Assembly: GCF_910594005.1 (NCBI RefSeq)
Contig: NC_057823.1
Coordinates: forward strand, 101,728,015 to 101,792,014
DNA from: Cervus elaphus
Lineage: Eukaryota; Chordata; Mammalia; Artiodactyla; Cervidae
Length of the DNA: 64,000 bases
Direction: 5' to 3'
Made by a program: the position numbers and the translations under genes. The notes under the pieces are model-generated. The model ran no database searches and had not been told where the DNA came from. It was given only the letters and a program-made list of their open reading frames with translations. Within the stretch, counting starts at the first letter, position 1. Each line of letters begins with the position of its first letter. This document shows, piece after piece, positions 44,221-55,730 of the stretch.

Positions 44221-46439
44221 ACCTCCCATCTTACCTCCCTCCCTTCCCGCTCCTCTGGACGGCTTCCTAATCCTCCTTCGCTTCAGCACCACCTTCAGCT
44301 GCTCCCCACTCGGACGCGGCCTCTCCCCTCTGAGCTCAGGTGGACTTGCTGGCTCTCCATCAGCCGGGGTTCCCTCCCCGCTTCCTAGAGCAAGCCCTTC
44401 TCCCCACAGATGCTCCGGCTTCTCGCGGGCTCAGCAGCACTCCTGCACCGGATTCTGACACTCCCTTGCTTGGCCCTCTCTGTCAGCTTGAGACAGAATT
44501 TTGTAGGAAAGGAAGGGAGGAGGAGAAGGATGTAGGGGAAAAAAAATTGTCTTTTTAGTTTATGGTGTGTCCTGATGTTATAAATTTTAGATTTTCTTTA
44601 AGTAAATTGGTCCATCTTTTGGAGTGATTTCTTACCCTTTTACATTTAAAATGTGATGCCCCATTGAGATATTTAAAAAATACATTATTTTTTCTAAGCT
44701 TTTTGGCATTTAATTATTGAATCAGTTAGACATTTTACCTTTTAATGTGAGGGCAAGAGATCTAAGCTTTTTATTTTTTTCCTGTTATTTAAATTCCACT
44801 TTCCTTTTTTCCCTTTTCTCATCTTCTCTTCTTGTAGCTTCCCTTTTCTTTCTGTTTCCTTCTGCTTGTTTTTGACTTTTTCAGTCTGGGTCTCTGTATT
44901 TCCCTCACATTCTGCCACCAGACGTCACAACGCCTCCAACTCTGCCCTGCGGCGTCCTTTGCTTTCCACCCTGCCGTCCTTTGAATGTTCTCTTCCACCC
45001 TTTGCATAATCGTCAGTTAGATTTTAGGAAATCAGGTTGAGTCATTCACAGTAATGAATGCCAAAAAAATCAGAGGTATTTTAGGCTCTTCCCAAGAAAG
45101 GCCAGGGAAAGAGAACCCTCTGATTGTCTTAAGATCTTCCAGCTCTAGCTGTCAGTGTGCAGATGAAGTCAGCAGAGTTGTTTTTATATTCTTCCCTGGA
45201 AGGGGACTGTTCTGCCCTAAACAAAGTGTGGCTTGCTACTACCACAGATTTCTGCCCCAGGGATACACTGGTCAGAATACTTAGGCCATATGTTTTGCGT
45301 GTTGGAGGAGGTGAGTCTAAAGATTCCAGAAGCATCCCCGGAGAGGTCTCTCAATCCTGCTAGCTCTCTCTCACTCCTCTTCCCCAGATAAACAGAAACA
45401 TGCTTAGTTTGTGTGTTACAAAAAAAAAAATCACAGGTGTGAATTGCTTTATATTTATGTCTCAATATGATACTTAACTCATTTCAGTATAGCAGATTTT
45501 ATGTTATGGTATAATTTACATTTTCTGAGGTATTTCCAGTCTTTAAAGTTCTGTGGCATAGTTATCAGACTGCAACTTAAAATAAGTAAGGATTAAGGGA
45601 CTAAAGAGATAAAGATGAGGTTTAAAGAAAATTGGCTGGAAGGACTAAAGGACAGTGAGTAATTTTCCACTCTTTTGATTCCCCAGTGAATGCATTTGTG
45701 AAGATCTTTGTTTTAGAAAGCTGCTTATATCCTGAGTGAAGTCAGAGAAAACATTAAAATGATGAGATTATGATTAGGAAATGGTTGGGGATGGGCGGAG
45801 AGCCTATATAACATATTTGTGAGCTAAGTGACTTTTGAAAACTGTCTTCAAGGTGAAAGTAATAAGCCAACCATTTGCCAGTGTCTCTGGAACATACTGT
45901 CAACCCTTGATTATGTAAGGGGGCAGTGGTGTGGATAATTAGCAAAGAGTCAATAGTTCCCCATACTTTTCTATTAACGTGGGCAGGGGAGTGGTTGGTT
46001 CAGATTGTTCAGCAGATAGAGGAGAAAGGAAGTCTTTCTCCTCAAACCTTCAACACTTCTTTCTTCTCATTTTAAGCAATAACTTTGTTTCTTATCTCAC
46101 AGCAGAAAAGTATTATTTCACAGAAGCAATATGGAGAGAATTTCTCTATCTTCCTCTCTTCATATTCTTCAACCCTTCTGTCTGTCTGTACACACAAATC
46201 CTCCATTTCATCCTTCACTGCGGATGCAGTGTGTTTCTCTCTATGGTGACTGTCCCTTTCTTCTCCCCACCACACTCCTGCCATTTGCTCTCAAGGCCCT
46301 GTCCTCTGGTCTAATCAAGGACATTGCTCTAGCAAATCTTTTTTTCTCTCTTCCTTTATGATTTGCTGTTGTTGTTGCTTTTTATCAAATAATTCCAATG
46401 AGCAACACATAAGTTATTTTTTTCCTTTCTTAGAAACAG
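44221..46439. other. Unassigned DNA, GC-richer at its left end
   Basis: 44215-44470 is GC-rich (CGGACGCGGCCTCTCCCC and similar) but no family or gene was recognised. The rest is ordinary AT-rich sequence with short chance frames. Confidence 0.45.
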
Positions 46440-46856
46440 ATAACTACAATACTAAAACTCCAAAAAAATCCCTTCCCTCCATTTTTTGCTCTTCTTTAGA
46501 GCAAAAGCCCTAGAAAGAGCTATTTTATACACTCTGTGTATCGTTTGTTCCCATTTGTCTTTGAGCTCACTTGATGACCTTGAAACAGCTCTCATGAAGG
46601 CTATCTGACTTGTATGTGGCTAAATGGGTTTTCCATAAAGTCTTCCTTGACCTGCCTGTATATAGGAGCCTCCTCCATCACTCTGGATACCCCTGGGCTC
46701 CCTTTATTTTATTTTTTTTTCCTCAGCCCCTCATCAGCGCCTGACATGCTGTATATTCACTGAGTCAGGATTTTTACTTTGTTGACTGCTGAGTCCTAGT
46801 ACCTAGAACAGCATCTGTCTCGTAATAGGTACTGAGTAAATATTTACTGAATGGGC
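46440..46856 (+). repeat. L2 LINE 3' region, degenerate
   Basis: Sense L2 order: TGACCTTGAAACAGCTCTC, ATAAAGTCTTCCTTGACCTGCC, CTCATCAGCGCCTGACATGC, AGTACCTAGAACAGCATCTG, TAATAGGTACTGAGTAAATATTTACTGAATG. The GATAG end is consistent with the L2 terminus. Confidence 0.65.
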
Positions 46857-48755
46857 AGATAGCAGGATGGTAAGGGAGGCGAGCGTTTCTTATTTGTTTT
46901 TAAAGTTCTAAGGACTGAGTTTGGGTTCTGTTTGGATGGCATCATGGGGAAGGAGAAAAGGATGTATGTGTGGAAGGAGAATGGGGTCAGAGCCCAGATG
47001 TTGCCCATTTGGCACCAAATCACAATCCTTGGAAGGGGATTCTCCCTGTTTGAGTGAGGATGGAGTGGTGCATGTGGCATAAAGATGGATGATGAGCTTT
47101 GTTAGGCCTCAGAGGAGCCAGGTGAGATATCCTCATGTGAATCTGGACAACCCCAGAATTTCTTGCCCAGTCATAAAGCAAACGTGAGATACGCTAGGTA
47201 GGAGGAACTGTTCCCAGCACTGACTGGTCTTATGAATTCTTGAAGAAAATCTGTCACAAACTGTAACTTCAATTGTTTTTTTTTTCTTTTTTAAGATGGA
47301 GACTAATAGCCTTTTCTTAAGAAGTGTTTTTGGCTTACAAAGAGAGACAGCATAAAAAATAACAGTTATGTATATGAAAATCAGCAGCTGCAGTGCCGTG
47401 AAAATAAGCCAATGAGATTTTTAAATTAAAAATATTCTACTTTCAAACCTCCTGTCTCTTACTATTAAAAAGTTCTCCAAGGCAACGAGCTAGCACTATA
47501 AAAGCTTGAAATCTGTTTTAATCTCAGATCTGTTGCAGAACTAATGCAACAGCAAAATGGGGGTTTCTTCAGTTTCCTTTCTGTATGTTGAGGATTCTGG
47601 ACTGGAGTTGAGTTAGCAAACACAGTTCATCTTCTGTGCCAGCTGTGATCGATTGGTAAGGGCAGCCTAGACTGCTGTGTGGATAAGCATTGGCGGCCAC
47701 ACCTAGGTGCAGCAAAAATGAAACCTGAGATTGATTGGTGCTGTCTGCCTTGGGTTTAGGAAAGATGAATGGCAGCTTGCCTGTGTTGTGTCTTTGCTAT
47801 CTTGGACTTTATAGCCTCTAAGATATTTTTTAGTTCTAAAATTCTATGATTGGGAATGCCTAGTATATTATATACTGACTTTGCAGTAAAGACAATGATA
47901 AGATTTTATATGTAAGGTTGTAAAAATATGTTTTAGTGAATGCTTTTAGAAAACCTGATTAACTTTCATAATCATTTCTTCTAAAGGTTCTGGGATTTAT
48001 ATATTACTCAAAATATTTTTACATTGTATGCTACATGCAACATGATAGGTGTGTACAAGCAGCACATGAAAGTACTAGCTAAATTTTGCCACAGAAAATT
48101 CAAGTTAGCATCAGTTAATATAATTCATCCATATCAGGTTTTAGTTTAATTTAAAATCATCTTGCAGGTGGTGGTGTTTCTTGATAAGCCCATAGGAGGT
48201 ACTATTTTAGTGTCCAGTAAACAAAGCATTTCAACTGCAACCTTTTAAAATTACTACAGAAACTTCTAGAATTCAGTTATGCAGTCTTAGTTAAGATAAA
48301 TATAAGGGTGAGATGAAAGGGAACATATCTAAAGATATTTAGAGTTAGTTCAGCTTTAAACATGGAACTGTAATTATAATACAAACTGATCTGCTTCAAT
48401 TTGTGTTTCTTAGAGCAGTTCTTACTTGCCCCACCACCTGCAACATGCCATATAAAATAAGTTGGAAACGTTCGAGGATCTAATTTCATCTGTTTCTCAG
48501 GAAAAGTATCAAAATATGATACAATTATGTAACTGGATGAAAAGCACCATTATGTTTGAAATATTTTTAGTGCAAAAACCCAAGTGATCACAAGAAAGAA
48601 ATGTCAATTTATGGAAGTAAGCATGTGTTCGTCATGTAACTGTTAAATGTGTCTTACTCATCTTCAAACTTGGCACTGAATTTGGCACTTAAGTTCTTAG
48701 AATTTTTGAATAGAAATAATTAAAATAGAACTTTGGAGAAATGTACTTTGAAATA
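46857..48755. other. Unassigned AT-rich DNA
   Basis: No repeat or gene recognised. Confidence 0.5.
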
Positions 48756-48759
48756 CATT

Positions 48760-48815
48760 ATTTCATATATATATATATGAAATATTATATATGAAATATT
48801 ATATATATATATAAT
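48760..48815. repeat. Palindromic AT tract
   Basis: ATTTCATATATATATATATGAAAT forms a near-perfect palindrome. It is followed by ATTATATATGAAAT, then ATTATATATATATATAAT, so the whole block could fold into stem-loops or a cruciform. Confidence 0.85.
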
Positions 48816-49925
48816 CCTGGAGTTATTTGTGATATTTGAATCATCTAACCAATTTTTTTCTAATTTCTGATATTTGAAATAATCAAAGGGATTTTTTTAA
48901 GAACTGGAAAGGACATTTAGATATCTAACTCAGCTCTCTCACTTTCCTTTCCTCACTTTGCTTTATATTTTATGTGATTTCTGGGTTCATTCTGGTCATT
49001 TGGTTTTATTTTTGTGTTCCCGTTTGTCTGGCCTTGGTCATGTTATTTTAGAAGAAGTGAAATAAATCCGGTCCCACTTTCTAGATGAATCTTAGTGTCA
49101 GTCAGACAGCTGGTTCAGTGACATGTCTGTTAAACTAGGCAAACAGTGGTCTGCTTTCACACCCTGACCATGCCGTCTGAGTTTCGTCTGGACTGGGTTG
49201 ATGGTTTTGTACTCATACTATCTGATTTTGCCCTTTTGGTAAGCTGATTTCCTTAACTGAGTCTATTCTGCCTCCTTCACTGTAGTGTCTAACTAGTTGC
49301 CTCAGGGCGTCTGTGTTGAGCAAGCAATTCAAGGACTGGAGGTTGTGTGTTTTTATTTTTTGCTGTTTTTACAAAGTAGTCATGTCCCGCTGGCAGGGTC
49401 CACATTGTGTTTGTTTTTCTTCGAGCAGTTGGATGGTGCTTTCTACCCAGTAGGCTCTCAATATTTGTTTTTTAAATCTCCATGTATTTTATTTAAGATA
49501 TAGGTTAAGAGGTTATACCATGAATTAGGACTCCACCTATGTGGTTCTCATGTTAATTCCTCTGGAATCTTAGTTTAGTAACTTTGGATGTTCTCAGCTC
49601 TTTCAAAGTCTCCCCAAACCATTTTTGAAGACCTCGTTATGAGATCTCCTTCTGGGATCTGAGATATTTTTGGCAATTTCAGATATCCTATTGCTTTTCT
49701 TTCCGTTTTTCTAGATTTATTGAAACTCCAAAGTTATTTTTTCATTGAATACCACTCATAAGCTTTTAGATGAAAATTTCTGAATAAAGGGTACAAAGGA
49801 AGATGTAGGTAGTTAAATTTCTTCTTGTCATTTTGATGAACCATGAAAGAGGAAAGAAGAGAATTCCAATATTTAAGAACATTGAAGGAAATGTAGAAGT
49901 GAGAATCTTGTAACACCGTAGTGAT
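48816..49925. other. Unassigned DNA
   Basis: No repeat or gene recognised. Confidence 0.5.
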
Positions 49926-49929
49926 TCAA

Positions 49930-50070
49930 AACTGGATGTAGACGTGTCTCTTCATATTACATATGAGGAAATGAAATTAAAGAAAGACTGAGCTGTCCAA
50001 GAAGCACGCCTATTAGTAACTGACGGGTCCTCAGACAACTCTTCCAGTGCTCTTTCAACTTAACTGTCCT
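49930..50070 (-). repeat. MIR SINE, degenerate
   Basis: CATATTACATATGAGGAAATG, AAAGAAAGACTGAGCTGTCC and CTCTTCCAGTGCTCTTTC match antisense MIR core phrases (..ATTTTACAGATGAGGAAACTG..). Confidence 0.45.
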
Positions 50071-50303
50071 GAAGGTAAATCATAAATTGCTCAGATATCC
50101 ACACCTCTCCATCTCAGTCCCTGCTTTCTTTGGTCTAGAGTAAATCAAAAGTGACCAGGTACCTCTAAACCTTTTTCTGAAATCGTGAAAATAGAAACAG
50201 TGAAAGATGTGCTGAGCTAGGGTTGAGAGACTGGGTAAGGGTGAGTGGTGAGTGATTAAACATGGAATATTTCATGCATCATGCCTATCTATTATTTGCA
50301 GAG

Positions 50304-50322
50304 TTTTTTTTTTTTTTTTTTT
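50304..50322. repeat. T19 homopolymer
   Basis: Nineteen T; no recognisable minus-strand retroelement to its right. Confidence 0.9.
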
Positions 50323-50479
50323 AAACTTCACCAAATTGCATGGGCTTTTACAGCAAAGACTAACCATCTCATGACCATCAACACTCCTTCGAAATTGTTT
50401 TCTTCCTTTTTCTGTTATATATGAATGCATTCCAATTTAGGGTACTTTAACTGTCAGAAATATCAGAAAGAGCTTTTGC

Positions 50480-53080
50480 ACTTTATGCAATCTTCCCCAA
50501 CCCCTCTCCTGTAGACACGGAGTAAGAGCAATTTTGAAGCAATCCTTGGTGTGCCTTCCCATTGCCCTTTCACCCCGGAGGAGGCTTTCAGCTAATTAGC
50601 TCTTCCTGACACCTCAATGAGAGTTTTACTCTGCTCTACCTAGTAAGGTGGATTGGGGGAGGTCACACAACTCTAGCCTTGCTGGGATTTATTTGTAAAA
50701 ACCATATTTTGTTTAGCTGCTTGACACCTAACATTTCGGTGGCCCGAGCGCTCACAATTTCAAGGATTCAATGAACTGAAACCATTTTAACTTTAGGTCA
50801 GCTCCTTTACTCTGCTTCTGCCTCTTTTCTTTAGATATTACAAGTCCCAGGTCATAGTGAAGTCATTTTTATTTTGCTTTTTGAAAAATGTGAAGAAATA
50901 CTGAATGTCAGGGTAGGATCACTGGGTTAATTTCTATAGGCACATTGCTTAAAGATTAAAAGGCAATGAAAAAACAGGAAGCTCTCAATATTTTTAGCAG
51001 ACAGTGTGCTTTGGAAAGGCCACAAATCAGAGGGTCGTCCATGCTGTGGCAGACCTTCACAGAGGCATGAAGCCAGTTAATGTGCAATTACCGGCATCGG
51101 TGCTTCATCTGAGGGGTCTTTTACAATGAAACTTTTAAACAGGATAATTGTAGACATCTGCTTCACGTTACCTTAGCAGCGACACAGCCATTATTTGCTG
51201 AGATCTCCTTAGCTTTTACAACTTCACACAAAAGGACATATTGGCAATTCCGTTTTCTATATAATAGGAATACTATGCAAAGTACTGAGCTAGAATTCCG
51301 CATTGTGGTAGAAATGCTCAATGTCACCAGAGCGATTGACTTGTTCCACCTGGCTTTCAGACATTTGGAGAAGCAAAACATATGTACCTTAATTGCAAAA
51401 TGTGGGCTTAATGAACACGCAGCCGTTATGTTATACCAAATGCAACAATCGACATGATGGCAAGCTACTTAAGAACATGTCACAATGTTTGGGTTTTAGG
51501 AGGTTTGCCTTTGGCAGTGTTTCAGAGAAGAATGTGTTTCTTACATTTGCAGTCCTGTGAGCCAATAATAAAGTGTTCAGCATATGAAGCTGGTATTTAT
51601 TTTAAATTGCTATGTCAATATTTTTGTTTGAAAGCAGGTTTGATTCCCTGTGTGGACTTTGTTGAAGCCTTCTATCACTGCTTTTTATTTGAGTTTGATT
51701 TAGCTTCCTTTCCCCCTGATTTTGTGTTTTGCAGAATGGCTTGCATGAAAGCCTTCTGATTGGGCTGGGGGGAGAAAGTTGCTGTGTGAATTTCAAAGCC
51801 CAGACAATGTAAAAAAGAAGCAAACACTTGCTGAAGGCATCAGAGAAGTGACTGCAATCAAGCAGTGTTGGTTTTGTGACCTTGAAGCTTCCCAGAATAG
51901 CTCCCACATTGGGAATAATGGAAGCCCTGGATTCAGATGCCTCAGGATGACCTCATCACCGACAGTCCCCTTCCTCCTACTGACATGTCTCCAGGCTCCA
52001 TGCCAATGTTTAGACGTTAGCAGGAATCCAGAAAATCAGGCTTTTGTTTTCGAAAATACAAAATAAAGGCAGCCATTATGGAATATTGCATAACTGATTT
52101 AATCCTAATGTGATGTCAAAACAAATTTCCCCAGTAGTTGAGAGAATGCTTTATCTACCACAGATACAATTGCTTTGCTGATGCTGGGTGCTCTTCCAAT
52201 AAATGGCTGGGCACTTCTCTTCATGAATTCTCACAATTCTCCATCCCGGGCACATTTCTGTGGGTAATTAAAACGGTCTTTTTATAACAGCAGTATGAAA
52301 CAGTATGCATCATCTAAACACGCTGAGCTGAAAAAATATTGTATTCATAAATTAAATTGGACATTTTGAAAGGTTAACGCAAATAGCGACTTTGCTCTCG
52401 GTGATCAATAAGGAAAAAAGGATTTCAGGTAATTAAAATCTGTGAAGTGAACATTTCTCATTTGGAACCTATTAAAAAGAATATAAGCAGACAGAAGCAA
52501 GAGATAAATATAGAAAACAAGGGCTTCAAAATGTTTGTTATATGTTGGCAAGGGGAATGTAACAACATATATTCTGAGCTCTGAAATAATATAACATGTT
52601 ATTATAGATATAACAAATTATACAGTCTATAAATTATGTATGTATATTACTTAATTTAAGCATTAAGTTGCAATTTAAAAATATGCCTACACTGTATTTT
52701 GGACTCTGATTTAGTTATTGTTTAGGTTTTTCTTACTCAAGAGTTTGAACTTGATACTGGTGTACGGCATGGGTAGAATTTCAGGTCCATTCCTGGTTTA
52801 CAGAATCACAATCTGCAATTTAAGGCATTCCCTATTTGTGATTTATTTCATATCAAAGTTTGAGAACAGGGCTTTCGGTGGTTGTCCCACTAAGGTGTGT
52901 TGTCCTTTAAAAATTCATGCTCATTTTTTTAGGCCCAAATTAATCGAGTTACCTGGGCTAACTATGAGGATAATAGTGAACTCTGCATGGGTTGTTTTAG
53001 AGCACGTGACTGCTCACAGTGTGGCAGCTAAGGGAATTGAGCGCTAGCGGAGCCAGACTCCAAACATCACTTCTGGGCAC
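50480..53080. other. Repeat-poor block, no coding call
   Basis: The longest stretch in the window without a recognised interspersed repeat. Base composition is moderate. Both strands carry medium-length frames around 51163-51907 that begin at non-ATG codons or lack any domain. Such repeat-poor intervals often hold conserved noncoding elements, but conservation cannot be measured from one sequence. Confidence 0.4.
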
Positions 53081-53082
53081 AT

Positions 53083-53345
53083 GTGTGGGTGTGCTTCTGG
53101 GAGAGACACATCTGAGTCAGAGCACTGACTAAAGCAGACGGCCCTCCCCAAGGTGGGCAGGCGTCGTCTAGTCTGTCGAGGGCCCCAAGAGAACAGAAGG
53201 GCAGAGGAAGCGTGAGTTCGCTTCCTGTCTTTCAGCTGAGACATCCGTCCTCTCCTGCTCTTGGACATGAGAACTCAGCTCCTGGTTCCTGGCCTTTTGG
53301 ATTCAGATTGGGTTTTATACTCTTAGAACTGCCCGCTTCCCTCCC
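53083..53345 (+). repeat. Ancient LTR-like remnant (MaLR-type, family not assigned)
   Basis: GTGCTTCTGGGAGAGACACATCTGAGTC, ACTGACTAAAGCAGACGGCCC, TCTGTCGAGGGCCCCAAG, TTTCAGCTGAGACATCCGTCC, CTCCTGCTCTTGGACATGAGAAC. It resembles the same common mammalian repeat as 60786-61131. Confidence 0.55.
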
Positions 53346-53482
53346 ACCTCAGGTGGGTCAGCTCTTTGATTACCTGCCTAAATTTTTGCCAGATATATGA
53401 TGCTAGACTATAAAATTATTTTGCTTTCTCTTCAGTTTTCATATAGCTTTGATAACACTGAAGTAGGACATGTTCATTTTAG

Positions 53483-54210
53483 ATTAAAAAAAATTTTTTT
53501 TCCCATTTATTTTTATTCATTGGATGCTAATTACTTTACAATATTGGAGTGGTTTTTGCCATACATTGACATGAATCAGTCATGGATTTACATGTCTTCC
53601 CCATCTGGATCCCCCCCTCCCACCTCCCTCCCCATCCCATCCCTCTGGGTCTTCCCAGTGCACCAGCCCTGAGCACTTGTCTCATGCATCCAACCTGGGC
53701 TGGTGATCTGTTTCACCCTTGATAGTATACTTGTTTCAGTGCTGTTCTCTCAGATCATCCCACCCTCGCCTTCTCCCACAGAGTCTAAAAGTCTGTTCTG
53801 TACATCTGTGTCTCTTTTTCTGTTTTGCATATAGGGTTATCACTACCATCTTTTTAAATTCCATATATATGCATTAGTATACTGTATTGGTCTTTATCTT
53901 TCTGGCTTACTTCACTCTGTATAATGGGCTCCAGTTTCATCCATCTCATTAGAACTGATTCAAATGAATTCTTTTTAACAGCTGAGTAATATTCCATGGT
54001 GTATATGTACCACAGCTTCCTTATCCATTCGTCTGCTGATGGGCATCTAGGTTGCTTCCATGTCCTGGCTATTATAAACAGTGCTGTGATGAACATTGGG
54101 GTGCATGTGTCTTTTTCAGATCTGGTTTCTTCGGTGTGTATGCCTAGGAGTGGGATTGCTGGGTCATATGTGGAGGTTCCTTAAAAATCTGGAAATAGAA
54201 CTGCCACATA
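53483..54210 (-). mobile_element. L1 3' end with 5' inversion (twin priming), 10-bp TSD
   Basis: 53483-54170 is antisense ruminant-type L1: T-rich start, 3' UTR, and the complement of the C-terminal ORF2 region (EYYSAVKKNSFESVLMRWMK readable on the minus strand). At about 54170 orientation flips: 54171-54210 is sense L1 (TGGAGGTTCCTTAAAAATCTGG, AAATAGAACTGCCACATA), the ORF2 piece immediately upstream of the break. TTCATTTTAG flanks the whole unit at 53473-53482 and 54211-54220, so inversion and insertion were one event. The 3' part aligns with the plus-strand L1 at 21504-22603. Confidence 0.95.
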
Positions 54211-54257
54211 TTCATTTTAGTTTTGACGTCGAATTGCAAAGATGAATTGTTTGTATG

Positions 54258-54568
54258 GGCTTCCCTGATAGCTCAGCTGGTAAAGAATCAGCCTGCAATG
54301 CAGGAGACCCCGGTTTGATTCCTGGGTTGGGAAGATCTGCTGGAGAAGGGTTAGTCTACCCACTCCAGTATTGCTGGGCTTTCCTTGTGGCTCAGCTGGT
54401 AAAGAATCTGCCACAATGCAGGAGACCCAGGTTCTATTCCTGGGTGGGGAAGATCCCCTGGAGAAGGGAAAGGCTACCCACTCCAGTATCCTGGCCTGGA
54501 GAATTCCATGGACTGTATAGTCCATGGGGTCGCAAGGAGTCAGACATGACTGAGTGACTTTCAGTTTC
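54258..54568 (+). mobile_element. Bov-tA SINE with duplicated head, 12-bp TSD
   Basis: Two tRNA-derived heads stand in tandem. The first is GGCTTCCCTGATAGCTCAGC with B box GGTTTGATTCC (54312-54322), ending at CCACTCCAGTATTGC near 54374. The second is GGGCTTTCCTTGTGGCTCAGC with B box GGTTCTATTCC (54430-54440), which continues into a complete body and 3' tail. ATTGTTTGTATG flanks only the outside (54246-54257 and 54569-54580). The whole 311-bp unit therefore either inserted as one dimeric transcript or duplicated afterwards inside its TSD. Confidence 0.93.
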
Positions 54569-54804
54569 ATTGTTTGTATGCTAAAAGAGACTATTTTGTA
54601 CAGGGGATTAAAATATATGGCTATCACTTTTGGATAACAAATATTCTGTGTGTATATATATGTGTAATTTTTTTTTTCCGATGACGAGGAAGGAAGGACC
54701 TGTGCTGTGTGCCATGCGTATAAGGATGAACTATAAAATACATGGTTTAGAGCTCCTAATGCACATACTGTAATTCAGGTAGGCCAGTGTAGAAGTGCTA
54801 CGGA

Positions 54805-54960
54805 AGTAGAAGTGACAAGAAGGGCATTAGTTGCTCAGAGGTGAGAGAAGTCACATCTGGCTGAAGAGTCAGGAAAAGGCTCAAAGAAGAGGTAGTATCT
54901 GAACAGGACCTAAATGGGATAGGGAAATGATATTCCCAGCCCAGAACACAGCAAGGGCAC
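54805..54960 (-). repeat. Possible L2/MIR-class remnant
   Basis: GGAAAAGGCTCAAAGAAGAGG..ATCTGAACAGGACCTAAATGG..CCCAGAACACAGCAAGGGCAC has the word order of a common antisense old repeat. Diverged. Confidence 0.35.
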
Positions 54961-55569
54961 AGATGCTAAAACAGATTTATTTATGACGTACCCAGAATTA
55001 TAATGGACGTTCAGGTGAAGCTGAATATATGTGAAGGCAAATGGTGGGAGACAGAGGAATCTGATCACAGTGTGCTAAGCACGTGAACTGGATTTCTGGA
55101 AGGAGCGTAATCGTTTGTGACAAAAATGGGAGCAAAGGAGTGCTGTAAGGAGGAGTGCAATAGGAAGCAAGGCAACTCTGAGCCTGAATGCCTGACCACT
55201 GAAGGCTGGCCACGAACAGGTCACACTCAGCAATGAAGAAATGCACGTGAAGTCATTCTTTGTCAGTCTGAGCAAGGTTTCTCATCCCGAGGGAAACAGG
55301 ATATACGTATCAGAAATCAGAGGCCCCATCAAGTGATCGGCAGCCGCATAGCTCATAGTCTAAAGAATATATTGGTCATTTGTTTGGCCAAATGGATCGA
55401 ATAAACTGGGAATCCAGAAAACCCATGATTGGGGGTTTTGATCCATCAAGCTATGATTGATCACACTTTTCAGTTCAGGACAGATGAAACAAGTAAAGTG
55501 ATTGGTTCTCATGAACTAGGAGAGGGCAGGTGAGGTAGGGGAAAGTGGAGACTGGTCTCGTGTAGGGAG
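54961..55569. other. Unassigned DNA
   Basis: No repeat or gene recognised. Confidence 0.5.
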
Positions 55570-55730
55570 CACCGACTCAGGACTTCAGACAGGGACAGCT
55601 ATTCAGGTTCGGTCCTAATTCACTGGGTGACTCTCAGCGTCTCTGCAACCGCATGGGCTTCAGCGTCCTCAGCTGTGAAATGAGGACAGTCTCTATTCCT
55701 GGCCGACGTGGATACACTTCACCAAGCTTT
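55570..55730 (+). repeat. MIR SINE, degenerate
   Basis: Sense MIR order: TTCAGGTTCGGTCCTAATTC, ACTGGGTGACTCTCAGCG, TCCTCAGCTGTGAAATGAGGAC. Confidence 0.5.

Noticed and set aside
44215..44470. CpG-island promoter
   Set aside because: The stretch is GC-rich but short with only scattered CpGs, and no downstream exon is visible. The elevated GC alone does not support it.
51163..51907. Overlapping frames of 70-100 codons around 51.2-51.9 kb as exons
   Set aside because: No start context, no splice-site pair linking them and no domain. The Cys/Phe-rich plus-strand peptide looks like chance translation.
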